Assembly: GCA_036172665.1 (NCBI GenBank)
Contig: CM069875.1
Location: 18,755,806-18,819,805, forward strand
DNA from: Prosopocoilus inquinatus
Lineage: Eukaryota > Arthropoda > Insecta > Coleoptera > Lucanidae
DNA length: 64,000 nt
Reading direction: 5' to 3'
This document shows, piece by piece, positions 9,216 through 20,263 of this stretch. Numbering within the stretch: the first letter of the stretch is position 1; each line of letters starts with the position of its first letter. Below the pieces are notes generated by a model. It did not search any database. It had not been told where the DNA came from and was given only the letters and a program-made list of their open reading frames with translations. The position numbers and the translations under genes are program-made.

Positions 9216-11214
9216 TGGAGCAGGAAAGGTCTTGAAACTTTTCTTATTTAAGTTACCTCATGAAAATTCAAATAAGTAGGTTTGCTGTTATAACGGCTTT
9301 TCATGAACATCCTGTATAGATGTATATATTAACTACTTTCTTTATTTGACCTGTAAAATTCGTACCTAAAGAAGTGGCCTATATTTTTTTTGCACTTTCC
9401 ATTTTCGTAGTTGCCACTGCGTTTTTGGTTTTTGAGTTTCACACATATATTATAAATAGTTTTTCGTGTATTGATTTATAAGTTATTTAACAAAGTAATC
9501 GTAATTATTCGTATATTAGTTCCGAACGTCTGAGTATATTCTGGAGGCGTTCAGTATTTTTGTTGCTATGCTAACTGTTAATTTACTTAAATTATGGTTC
9601 TTCAAATTAATACATTTTAGAATTAATTTTGTAATAACATGTATGTATTTATTTTACGTTTTGTACTTGTTGGGGACAACACCAAGAAATTAAATACAAA
9701 GCTGGCGACCGTTTTAATTAAACTTAATGCATACATAATCGTGGAAAATGCACAAATAATTATAATAAAGAACGATTAATTATACAGAACTGTCAGATGA
9801 ATCACGTCCGTGAATACATTGAATTTCTATGTCACGTTTAAATAAAAACGCGTTTATCAATCAATGGCATTATGTGTAAATACAAGTCATTAAAAATGTC
9901 GTAGCGATAACTCCGTTTCAAAACCGCCAGATAAAGACGTTTCAAAGCATTAATTAATTATGATTTTCATAGCGTCAAAAATACCAATATTTATTTCTGG
10001 AGTGTAATCACAAGTTAATTTGTTTAATTACTCCTCTGGCAACATACGGAATTATGCAGATCTCCAGACGCTTAAAACGTATAGCAAATCCACAGCTACA
10101 GCGGGGAAGGAAATAATTTTACACTATTTTGATACACTAGCTTTCCGTAATTTTATCTTCGAAGTTAATTGCTTTCTCGTACACTACCGTGTAAAATTTC
10201 ATTCGATTATCCTGCGTTGATTGCTCATGGTTTGTGAGATGTAACAAAGTCGAGAATTTCGTTCAAAGTACATGCATTAGCTTAGTGCTTTCGAATTAAA
10301 TTAAAATAAAAAATAATAATTATCTACTAACTAAGATGAACAAATGAATGCAAGTTCCACTATTATCTTTTCATTGGTCGAGTTAAATTTCATAAATATA
10401 GATGAAAGTTTCCGGAAAAGTCTGAGCGAGATCTTTCAGAAACTACTGAACGTGAAGAGATCAATTGAAAAGTTCATCAAGTAACCTTTGAATTGTTCAT
10501 AACATTGTAAAGCATCGTTTACATCGTTTATGAAATCTGGAAGGGTACGCATTAATACAACAAATGAAAATGTAATAGTAATATAACGCGAAACAATTTG
10601 CAACTGCCATCCATTAAAGTCAGTTGGTTTAGGAAGACATCTGTTTTAGCTCTTCTTTCATAACAAAATGGAAACCCATTTAATAAACTTTTCAATTGAA
10701 CATTTGTTAATTCCACGTATTGTTTTCACCATTGTTTTGACCAAGGCGTAGTAAATTTATACCTAGACTAATTATACAAAGACAGGGAGTAAGGGATAAA
10801 TATTGGCAAAATAATTATAGGCATAATGGATTTGGCATCGAAACGTATTAGGAAAATAGTTTTATGCGTTCGTTTGCTGCTGCATAATATAAAAATGTGC
10901 AATTCCGGCCCTTGAAAACCGGTACACGGAGAATTGGCATAAATGTCAGAATGCAAAATGTTGTAATTTGTAAATCAATTCATCAATCCATGTTGTTCAC
11001 AGTGTTAAATTTGATAAATCCATAGCATGAATCATTCGCGTTTATTTCTAATGTCAAATCGACTTTAATGTATCTTGGATTTTAATGATCTGCAATAAAA
11101 AATATCTTTTAAATTACAATTTGAGCAATAAATTTTGATATCTTTTGTAGCGAGTAATTTCAGGGACGTTTAGAAACCTTAGATTTAAAATGAGTTTACA
11201 CCTCCAAAACATTG
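9216..11214. other. AT-rich DNA, no gene seen
   Basis: No supported ORF, repeat end or RNA gene. Short open frames of 60-66 codons here have no coding character. Confidence 0.55.
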
Positions 11215-11217
11215 TAA

Positions 11218-11345
11218 GGGTCCGTTTTTCAATCACAAGTTAACATTAACCTTCAGTTTATTGCTATGGAAACAATTGTCTTTGTACCTGTTACCACAGA
11301 AATAAACTGAGAGTTAAGGTTAACTTGTGATTGAAAAACTGGGCC
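11218..11345. mobile_element. 128-bp Harbinger-type MITE (family H1)
   Basis: Foldback element with ends GGGTCCGTTTTTCAATCAC and (complement) GGCCCAGTTTTTCAATCAC and a 3-bp TAA duplication (11215-11217, 11346-11348). Arms of about 40 bp are nearly complementary. The centre ATGGAAACAATTGTCT is shared with the element at 40793-40920, which has exactly the same length. TWA target sites and GGGCC ends suggest the PIF/Harbinger superfamily (inference). Confidence 0.8.
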
Positions 11346-11348
11346 TAA

Positions 11349-12486
11349 GTGTGGATGGTTAACTGTAGAAATATGGAAACAAGTGGTATGGGTCGGTCGC
11401 CATTTGTAATTTAGACAAGGCAATCTGATCTCCATTTTCTTACATATCAAAAGGTTATTTTATGGGGTTATTGTTTATTTGGTAAGGTGTTCGGTGATTT
11501 CTGTGTTTATTTAAATATTCGTCTGCATAAATATATCAGTTGCATGCAGTGCTTGTGGCTGTATAAATAGATTTAAAGCTTCGACAATTTTTTTCAGTAA
11601 GTGTTAGATACCAATGTACCAATATAAAGAATCATATCATCATATCAAGCGATAGTGAAACGTTGAGTGCTGTTCCATTTGTACTTCTGTCCGGTTAAAG
11701 ATTAAAAAATTTTTATTTATATTTTATAAGTTATAAATTATAAGAATGCTGCCGACGGTAATAGAATGTATATTTATTATGAATGTTTTATTGTTTTTAT
11801 GTTATTTTCATTAATAACATATCAAAGTAAATATATTTTACAATTGTGGTTAGTTGCGCTTCGAAGGAAACAATTTAAAACAAAGAGAACATTCCAACCT
11901 CGCAGTGACCACTTAATAATAACAATAATAATAATAATGTTTATTGACCACTCAAGTAGAAATATAAGTTAGAAAACGCATTCAAAGGAAGGGCATGCAG
12001 CTAAGGCATTATTAGGACTCCCGACTTTTTCTAATTTAAAACGAGCTGAGCTTTTAAAAGTGATTTTTTTTCTTAAGGAAAATTCTTCTCTAATGTAAAA
12101 ACTGCTAATCCTGTTAACAGGAAACAAGAATTCTCTGTAAGCTAAGAATGTTTTTTTTATTAATTTATTAATAGTTACTCACGGACTCCTTTCATTCAGT
12201 GAATTAATAAAATATTTATTTTTACAAAAGTTCATCATTTCACTACGGGTTGATAGCTACTTGCTGAAGCGATAGTGAAACGTTGAACATTTTTGCAATT
12301 TCCACAGTGTCCCGTTAAAGATTAAAAACAATTTTCATGAAGTATTTAGTTTCAAAACGATATCTTCTAATTGCAAATGCGTACACATTGTAAACATTTG
12401 TATAAGGAAATGTTTATGATACGTAATTCCCAAAAAATCTTGAATTTTTCAGTAAGTAAACATAAAAATTTCGTTTCTCTGTTGGT
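11349..12486. other. AT-rich DNA with two copies of a dispersed motif
   Basis: No gene. Two exact copies of GATAGTGAAACGTTGA (11651-11666 and 12271-12286), each followed after 30-40 bp by a GTTAAAGATTAAAAA-like stretch. This motif occurs again at 18019-18034 (reversed) and 59792-59807, so it belongs to a dispersed repeat. Confidence 0.5.
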
Positions 12487-13165
12487 CAGCGTTTCCCAAA
12501 CTTTGGCGCGCACTCCCCTGGTGAAGCGATAAGTCTTCAAAGGGGGCGCAGCAGAATAAATATAAAGAAAATTGAACGCAAATTTATCATGTTATATTTT
12601 ACAAGAGATCGCTTACACATACAGTCGCGAGCAATAAATTTTTGTCGTCATTAATTGTCAAAGGTTGGCAGCAAACATATATTTTATTAAAACTAAAAAG
12701 ATTCGCGTCTTAATTTTGAGTAGTAGGATTGGTCTCTTAAATATTTAATTTATTTTGACATTTTCGTGGTAAAACACAAATGAAAATTTTGAAAGTTTTG
12801 ATTGACGGTGACGACCAAAATTTAATAATACTCGTAACTAGATCTACATATACCACATATACCAAGAGTTTTTTTTTGTTACTTTGAACATAGATTGTAA
12901 ATATTCCCATGTTCAGTTTTACAAAAAAAACTTGCCAATGCATTTCAGGATATGCAACCAAGCTTCAATAAAACAAATGTACTATTACTGTCAGTTATGA
13001 AATGTATGGATGAGTATCAAATTTTTAAAATATAGTATGAGAGCATTTGATAATCGTTTAGCATTAATGTTCAAGTTCGAAATTCGACTGGTGGGGGGCG
13101 GAGGCGGTCGTGAATCATAACACACACAAACAGGGTCGCGAAACCTAAAAGTTTGAGAAACACTG
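12487..13165. mobile_element. non-autonomous hAT-type element
   Basis: Ends CAGCGTTTCCCAAACTTT and, in complement, CAGTGTTTCTCAAACTTTT, the CAG(N)GTTTCTCAAAC type common in hAT elements. 679 bp, with a GC-rich patch next to each end. No 8-bp duplication could be matched, which suggests age. No transposase domain was recognised inside. Confidence 0.6.
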
Positions 13166-13294
13166 CAATAAGTAGTAAATATTTTCTCGCGCTCTTTTAT
13201 CTAAACTACAAATTCCGGCCGATTATCAGCTTGATTTACTTATGCACAGAATAATATATTACAGTTGTCAGTCCGTAGTATCATCCTTATCGTA

Positions 13295-14019
13295 CATGAC
13301 TACGCGAGAATTCCTACCCCCTTTAGCTCTTTTATTTTTGATTTTTGGGAAAAGTGATAAATACAAAACTTAAAGGGTCAAACTCAAACTTTCTCTGTGT
13401 GCTCACAGAAAAACAATTGATGGTCGAATTAACGAGATATAAACTAAACATAAGTTTTTTTTAAATGGAATATCCAGTGTATTATTACGTTATTCGATTC
13501 GAAATAAAATTCTAATGGGACTACATGTATAATAAAACTTATAATGTAGAAGGTGTCTATAAGATAATTCCTGCGTAATTTTTTTTATTTTTGATTTTAG
13601 ATAGAAAGAAAGATAAAAGAAGTTGTAGAATTTATTTCAGTACTGCTACAGATATTCACAACAAACAATTGAGCGTCGGATACCCAAAAAATAAACGAAG
13701 TTTTGGTTTTAAATAAAATAACATTAAATAAAATTTTACCATTAACATATTAAACCGATTTATATGCTTTTTAAAAATTAACTTTTTAACTTGAAACGAA
13801 AAATATTTCGGAAAAATTGAACTTTAAAAAATGACTGAACTGACTATTAAAGAAAACTTAAGTTTAGTTTATATCTCGTTTATCCGACCATCAATTGTTT
13901 TTCTGTGAGCACACAGAGAAACTTTGAATTAGTCCCTATAAGTTTTGTATTAAACATTTTTTCCTGAAATCAAAAATAAAGGAGTTAAAGGGAGTAGGAA
14001 TTCTCGCGTAGTCACCCTG
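13295..14019. mobile_element. long-inverted-repeat element T1, copy 1
   Basis: Left end CATGACTACGCGAGAATTCC, right end complement CAGGGTGACTACGCGAGAAT, flanked by TA (13293-13294, 14020-14021). Arms are about 170 bp or more. The interior matches 20264-21254 in reverse orientation. TA sites and CAGGGTG ends suggest a Tc1/mariner-related non-autonomous family (inference). Confidence 0.8.
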
Positions 14020-14531
14020 TACGTTGTGACTCAACGAAAACGAAAGGACTGATTATTTCCCAAGAACAAGTCTGTTTGAAAAAACGCAAAAACAGGTCGA
14101 TTTATAATCCAAGGGAGACACCTTTTTATTCTATACCCAACTGTCTACACCACTCCTGTCTCTCCCAGATCTATAACCAATAAAATTTAATTAAGGAATG
14201 TACCACGAGTGACATATCATTGAAAAGGCAATTTTATGGAAAATTCAGTAATGTGTGTATAAGTCCAGAAATTTCGATTTTAGCGCCCTCTTCAAAAAAA
14301 ATAATAATATGATTACGTAATCCAAAGTGTGATAACTCATATGAAAACTAATTTTACTAATTTTACTCAATTTTTACGAAGTGACATTACTTTTACGAAA
14401 TGATATTTGGCCCATTGTATTGCTAGTAAAATTAGCTTTCGTATGAGTTATTACACTTTGGATTACGCAGCCATATTTTTTCTCGAAAGAGGGCGCTAAA
14501 ATCAAATTTTCGGGTATCCTTATTCACATTA

Positions 14532-14966
14532 AGGCCGACGCGCACTTGTCCTACCCGGTCGGCAGCGCACCTGACCACGCTGGCCGTCAAAAATTAGAAG
14601 TAACGCGCATTATCCGGATCGTCACCTACATCAAATGACAAAATTCTATACACCTGAGCAATAAATATTGGTATTCTTTCAAATTTAAACAAATATGGAT
14701 GCTCATTTAGATCCTGAAATTGTGATTGTGGCGCCATTATGTGAAGAGGAAGAAGAAAAGCTGAAAAATAATTATAGAAAGTGTAAGTCAGTCTCGGCAG
14801 CCGGCTAAATTATTCTAGTCGAATTATACCGAACGGGCCGTTTCCGTGCGGAGTGATGCGATTCCGATTAGTGTGCGTTATTACATATCAAGAAAGGTAA
14901 ATAATAAAGTGCCGGCCGGCGTGGACCAGTGCGCTGCTGGCCGGGTAGGATAAGTGCGCGTCGGCC
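14532..14966. mobile_element. Harbinger-type element with residual coding exon
   Basis: Inverted ends AGGCCGACGCGCACTTGTCC and complement AGGCCGACGCGCACTTATCC, arms about 60 bp, GC-rich. TTA duplication at 14529-14531 and 14967-14969 (a TA duplication is also compatible). The empty site is preserved in the opposite arm of foldback F2. Inside lies a short acidic ORF (14695-14808). Confidence 0.85.
14695..14808 (+). pseudogene. 37-residue acidic ORF, likely HARBI1-type N-terminus
   Basis: ATG at 14695. The peptide starts MDAHLDPEIVIVAPLCEEEE and goes on to KLKNNYRKC. The pattern of a hydrophobic stretch, then a run of Glu, then basic residues resembles the N-terminus of HARBI1-like nucleases of insects, which continues with a WVHP-type motif that is missing here. 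A GTAAGT sequence follows the Arg-Lys codons (14782-14787), so it may be a first exon kept after internal deletion. Inference from memory of the family. Confidence 0.45.
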
Positions 14967-15017
14967 TTACTGAATTCTCCATAAAATTACCTTTTCAATG
15001 ATATGCCAATCATGATA

Positions 15018-15515
15018 CTATTGCGGCCTTAAAAAAAAATTTTGTCAAGTAGCTTGTTTTTATCGAAATTTTAGGCCGGTATTCATAAACCAAACTTACG
15101 CTATGCGTCCGCTTAAAATTCGTTATATTTCATAAACTGAGCATATTTCCCACATTTTTGGCGCATAAGCAGTTAGGGTTTATGAATATTTTGTGAATTA
15201 GTTTCCTGCAATGTGGGAAATACATACCATTTACGAAATATAGCAAATTGTAAACGAACGCATAGCGTAAGTTTGGTTTATGAACTCGGGTGTTAGTTTT
15301 GTCAACCATGCTTTCTCTTTAAATTTGACACTAATGACATAACACTGAAAAGTCATTCGGTTCTCAGATTGTTGGTTATATTTTAACTGCTAACATTGAA
15401 ACATTTCAATTTTACGATTTGGAAGCTGCAATTCCAAATGATATCACTATCATAAGTCACTAAAAACCGTATTTACAACGAAAAACTGAATCGTGCGAAA
15501 TTTTAACCGCAATAG
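15018..15515. mobile_element. TIR element with CTATTGCGG ends
   Basis: Left end CTATTGCGGCCTTAAAA, right end complement CTATTGCGGTTAAAA, flanked by TA (15016-15017, 15516-15517). 498 bp, no coding content seen. Inserted in the right arm of foldback F2; the left arm shows the uninterrupted site near 14202. It contains the MITE at 15074-15292. Confidence 0.75.
15074..15292. mobile_element. 219-bp Harbinger-type MITE (family H2)
   Basis: Ends GGCCGGTATTCATAAACC and, in complement, CACCCGAGTTCATAAACC, followed by a shared AAACTTACGCTATGCGT. TTA duplication at 15071-15073 and 15293-15295. No ORF. Confidence 0.78.
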
Positions 15516-15700
15516 TACATTCCCTATTTAAATTCTACTGGTTAGAGAGCTAGGAGGGAGCAGAATGATGTATGGCTATTGGGTACACAATAAAAAAGTG
15601 TAACCCTAGGATTATAAATCGACCTGTCATTGCGTTTTTTCAAATAAATATTTTCTTAAGAGACATTCAGGCTGTTTCGTTTTCGTTGGGCCAGACTGTA

Positions 15701-16170
15701 TTGTCAGAAGTTCCTTTACAATATTTTCTTTGACCAAGTTAATGAAAAATACACGAATATCTTTCATGAGCTTCATATTCCCGGCTCTCGCATGTACTAA
15801 CGTTTATGATAATGCATTTAACATACTGTTCTATCCATCAGTTATTTAATCTGTGGTTTTGATGTTGCTACAGAAGTTTGTAAATAACAAGTTTCAAGCT
15901 AATGCAACATTAGGTACCCAGGGGCGTATGGAACTTTACTTCTTTATCAAATTCTTGTCTGTCTTGGAGTTAATTGTCCGCTATTTGTCAATAACTAAAT
16001 ACCTTCTGCAATAAACTTCAGTATCAGTCCTGTAAGGTATTAAAAAACCAATAATTACATTCTGGAATAATCTTCAGTATCAGTCCTACAATGTATTTAA
16101 AAAAAAAACACTGTATAAGTGTATCGTACACTCTCCTTCTAATCTGCCACCAAGTCAACGTTGTTAGGAA
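15701..16170. other. AT-rich DNA, no gene seen
   Basis: Contains a loose direct repeat of about 60 bp (near 15995-16050 and 16050-16100, with CAGTATCAGTCCT in both). Nothing else recognised. Confidence 0.5.
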
Positions 16171-16173
16171 TTA

Positions 16174-16396
16174 AGTAAGGCGCAAACCAGAGCGAAAAAG
16201 CGCGCGGTGGCGGTACGGCCATAGGGTTAAGCGCAAACCAGAACAGAAACTCTCGCGGTGGTGGATGCGGTGGCAGATTTGATCTCTTTATGGCCGCATC
16301 GCCACCGCGCGCATTTCTGCTCTAGTTTGGGCCTCCCTTAAGAAGAACAAACAAATTCGCCACCGCACGCGATTCCACTCTGGCGTGCGCCTCGCC
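16174..16396. mobile_element. GC-rich MITE (family H3) containing a second H3 copy
   Basis: Outer element 16174-16396 with arms around GCGCAAACCAGAGCG and GCGCACGCCAGAGTGG (complement), TTA duplication at 16171-16173 and 16397-16399. A relative of 108 bp, 16230-16337, is inserted inside with its own TTA duplication (16227-16229, 16338-16340). Both have GCGCGCGGTGGCG-like cores. Removing the inner copy leaves an outer one of about 112 bp. Confidence 0.78.
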
Positions 16397-16701
16397 TTAA
16401 ACAGTCTACACAACACGCTAGCGTCGATGTAAGGGAGGGAGAGTGTACGATACTGCTACTACGTTCTTAAAGTGAATGAAGTATAGTCATCTAGGTCATG
16501 TCATTCTATTTTTTTTACTAGTAAACTTTCTGTTTACTATTCTTTCTGAAAAGACAGTGAGCTTCCAGAATGTTATAGGTATATATTTTAAATATCTCAG
16601 AATTTTAGAATTTAAACAGCAACATTTTGTTACAATGACTGCGTGCATAGTGGGTAATTTAAATGTAGTATTCTCTACAAAGCTATACCTAAGGTCGCTA
16701 A

Positions 16702-16943
16702 CAGCCTTATTCAGGTGACCATTGATACCTTAACAAGATTTATAAGTATTTCTTAGGGGCTATTTTGTATTGAGTAAGATAAATTTAAAGGACATTTGCA
16801 ATGGTAATAACCATCATAGAGCCTTTATGATGGTTGTTACCAAAGCAACAGTCCTTTAAATTTAAAGTACTCGACACAAAATAGTCCCTAATATTTACTT
16901 ATTAGTCTTATCTTAAGTATCAATGGTCACCTGAATAAGGCTG
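16702..16943. mobile_element. 242-bp foldback MITE, TAA target
   Basis: Ends CAGCCTTATTCAGGTGACCA and complement nearly identical for about 30 bp, with the whole element foldable (TTTAAATTTAAAGTACT-type inner arms). TAA at 16699-16701 and 16944-16946. Confidence 0.78.
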
Positions 16944-16949
16944 TAAATC

Positions 16950-18734
16950 ACGTTAGCTGCGCCAACTAAGGTACGGAACTACACACGTCAAGCTCTTTGA
17001 TGAAAAAAATGTGAAGTTCCATTTATGTTTTCAATTATCCAGTGTTTCGGCAGTCTCATTTTATATTTTGAAGTTTTGAAGAAAATTAATATTAAAATTT
17101 TCAGGTGTAGTCTAATTTAAATATCTTCTTCCAGAATTTACAAGAAGAGAAGCAAGATAAATTATAGTACATATACATGACGTCTTAAATATAAATTGCC
17201 CTTAAAATCATAATTACCGTTCGTTCTTGCATATAAAGCGATACATTTGAAGTCTTTAATGTCCTCCGCGGCAATTTTATATCGATGTTATTGCTTAATT
17301 GACGTCGTGTCCTTTCGGACGGTTCCCGCATATCCTGAGGATAATTGCCACCGCGTTCGACGCAATTAATTAAGGCGGACTCGCCGGAATAATTGGGCGC
17401 ACATGAGAGCGACAAACCAGTGCGTTTTCTTCGTTTGTTTCAACGCAAGAAGATTGATTCGAAAATGATTATGTATTAGGTGCGTATTCACTGACTTAAA
17501 AACGCTTTGATAGGAGGCTCATGAACCAGCTAATGAAGTTGTTGCGCGATAAAAGCACAGGAGACGCACGCGAAAATTAAATATTATTTTTTGAACGTAC
17601 CGTTCTTTTATAACTAATCAATCCATCAAGGAAATAAGAACAGAGTGGATAACAAAAAAAAATTTAATTAAGTAAAACATTTATTGAAAAATAACATGAG
17701 AAAATAAATGAGGCTAAGAATAAATACAAGCGAAATAAAAATGTATTTCAGGGCTGCTTAGTGCGAAATGAATTTGTGCCTAATTTGACACCACAAGTCT
17801 TCAAGATGGCTGAATTAACACAAGAAGAACTAAAACCTATGTAGGCAAAGAGGTCTTTGTTTTGATTGATATTTTAATTTAGGAGAAAAAATCACCAAAA
17901 TAAAACGATTCCCATTTGAAATTAGGGAGATATACCACCTTCCAACAACTAAGGAAAAAAATTACTAAGTAAAAATTTTTTAATCTTTACCCGGACAGAA
18001 TTATAATTGGAAAAGCACTCAACGTTTCACTATCGATTGATAGCTATTTTTTACTTACAATTTTCATCGAACAAGAGTCAACTTCATTCATGAAAAATTA
18101 CCAATTATAAAACAGACAGTCTGAGTTCACTAAAAAGCATTCTTGGGCGCGATCTTTTAATTGCTTTGTAAATTTATCTTTTGTAAGTGAGAAAATAGAA
18201 GACCGGGACTTATTTTACAGAATTTCTAGTAGTCTTAGACTTTTGTGGCGTAATATATTTCAGTAAAGTTGTAAAATGTTAACCCCAACTATATATTTAT
18301 TGATCAAAAAACAATAAATTGTGCTTATTTAAATAACATAATGGCGTTATCGTCTTACTTTGAAAATTTCTAGTTCTCCCTCCTTTGTAGTACGCCTTAT
18401 ACAGTGCGGAAGAAAATTAAGGAACTAATTCGATAGCTTCGAAAATACTTTGTTCTCGGGAAAACGCTTGGACAAGTCGATTTTGAATTTTGAATGGGCA
18501 CATTTTAGGCCGCAATTGTTTTTGTTTTTACAGAGACCTTCATCAAAGGTGTGACACTATCAATTGTTTCTTCAAATGTGAACCTACTGTTTTGATTGTG
18601 GTATTCGAGAGATAATACTTTTCTACGTATAAAAAAGTAAAATAAATATGGGGCTGAACAACAAAATTTTCGAGAAAAATCAAATCAAAAGTAATAAATT
18701 TAGTAACCAAGAAATTTCTCAAAATTATAAAATC
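16950..18734. other. intergenic DNA with one CpG-retaining block and a dispersed motif
   Basis: The block 17260-17420 is richer in GC and CpG than its surroundings and has AT-homeobox-like motifs (TTAATTA, ATTGCTTAATTGAC). 18019-18034 is a reversed exact copy of the dispersed GATAGTGAAACGTTGA motif. The open frame across 17185-17415 (minus) has no recognised domain. Confidence 0.45.
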
Positions 18735-19135
18735 AGTAATAAGAGATGAAAGATGTTCAAAATCTTGCCCATTAATCACCTGGCAATGATCTAAAGAAAT
18801 AATGAACCTCTCTTGAAAGTCACGAATTACTTCTGGACTAATTAAAGCGCATTTCAAGTTTAATACAGTCTCTTAACTCCTCCAAATTTACGGGTCTGTT
18901 CACGTATACTTTGCTTTTCAAGTAACCCCGTGGGTAATAATCTAATGGAGTTAAGTCTGGAGATCGGCGAGGCCACTCCATAGGACCACGTTACCCGATC
19001 CACCGATTGGGAAACACCTTATACAGATAATTACGAATCATTGCTGCATAAAGCGATGATGCACCATCCTGATGATACCACATCTCCTGATTAAAAATAT
19101 CTGGATTAGAATACTGGTCCCAATATCCGATGACT
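18735..19135 (-). pseudogene. Tc1/mariner-superfamily transposase, C-terminal fragment
   Basis: The minus strand reads MWYHQDGASSLYAAMIRNYL, then VFPNRWIG, a stop, GPMEWPRRSPDLTPLDYY, GYLKSKVYVNRPVNLEELR, and after a frameshift near 18858 ISPEVIRDFQERF and HCQVINGQDFEHL. HQDGA holds the second catalytic Asp and SPDLTPLDYY the third acidic block. This is the C-terminal half of an insect DDE transposase of the type predicted in many genomes. The N-terminal half and the ends were not found. Confidence 0.72.
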
Positions 19136-19139
19136 ACGG

Positions 19140-19955
19140 ATATTTATAATATAATATAATAATTTATCAAAACCACCGTTCATAAAATGTCTATGTTAAT
19201 CTGTTTCCTAGTTTTGTTTTTAATTAGTAGGCGGTGCACGACATGAAAACTCGTTTTTGGGCATTAGAAGAAAAAATGAAATAGCCATAACTTTAACGTG
19301 ACTACATTTTCTAAAATAGTTGTTTATTGTAAAGCAGTGTTCAATTAACTCATAAATGCCTCAAATTTGATTTTAAAACGTAAAATATTAATAACTACAG
19401 GGAGTAAGTTTTGCTTGTTAATTAATTTCGTTTTAAACTCTTGTAACTTTTTAGTTATTGCGTTTTTACCAAAAATTTATTAAGAATCGTAAGTAAAATC
19501 CCAAAAAGGAAACAAGAAAACTTACCAAGTTAGTTCAATAAAGATAAACCAACAGAAAGATTTATGAACGGTAGAATCGACTGACCTTGACAATACCTAA
19601 ATCTGAACCGCTTCCCATATTATTTGGAGCGAGTATGAATGGAAGCTGACCACGCCAAATGCTGGTTTAATACTAGGCTTTAGGACAATCCGCAGTGTAG
19701 GGCGAAAAGGGAGGTCAGTGAAGTCCTCGTTCTAGCCTAAAATTCACTAGAAACTCTTAGCAAAATCGGCCGTCAAAATTTCGAATTATATTGGCGACAA
19801 TAATGACTAACAATGGCTACCAGATAAAAAATTATTTGCAGATAACTCGACAAAACGGGCGAATTGAAGATTGAAAATTGGAAATCTCTCTGTACGATCA
19901 GCGAATTAATAAGGAAACTGACCTAAGTATTTAGAAAGCGAACGGTTTCGAAAAA
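19140..19955. other. intergenic DNA, no gene seen
   Basis: No supported gene. The last 300 bases are less AT-rich and lead into a LINE-like RT scrap; they may be its decayed upstream part. Confidence 0.4.
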
Positions 19956-19959
19956 GTTA

Positions 19960-20062
19960 AAATTCTGTCAAGCAGGCTGTAACAAAAACTACCGGGCAAG
20001 GGCCGGGTTTAGATGACATACCGGGGCCAGTGCTAACAGAAAAGAGTAATACATCTACATCA
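19960..20062 (+). pseudogene. LINE reverse transcriptase scrap
   Basis: One plus frame reads SVKQAVTKTTGQGPGLDDIP followed by GPVL and then runs to a stop. The pattern K-x-(5)-G-x-G-P-G-x-D-x-I-P-x-x-x-L is the start of the non-LTR reverse transcriptase domain. Only about 30 codons are readable. Confidence 0.45.
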
Positions 20063-20263
20063 AAATGAGCCCTTAACAATATTTTGTTCGATTTATTTCG
20101 AACGAGGCGGCAGCGAGCATGTGTGCATTCACGAGCCTCTGTAGCGTAAACGTTTGCCGTCTCGTTTATAATTAATCGATCAAAATATTTCGTTCCTGCT
20201 TATAAAGTACAACAAAAACTTCTAATGAAAACTTACAGTCGAGATTTTAGGAGCAATTATGTA

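Larger units (their letters stand above)
14022..15698. mobile_element. large foldback element F2 carrying three younger insertions
   Basis: Left arm about 14022-14360, right arm its reverse complement spread over 14427-15698. Ends contain CAACGAAAACGAAA and TA flanks (14020-14021, 15699-15700). The right arm is split by a Harbinger-type MITE (14532-14966) and by a second TIR element (15018-15515) that itself contains a third (15074-15292). When these are removed, the right arm pairs with the left arm through its length. Confidence 0.82.

Noticed and set aside
12737..12961. 74-codon minus ORF inside the hAT-type element as transposase remnant
   Set aside because: No hAT motif (DDE or dimerisation block) can be seen in it.
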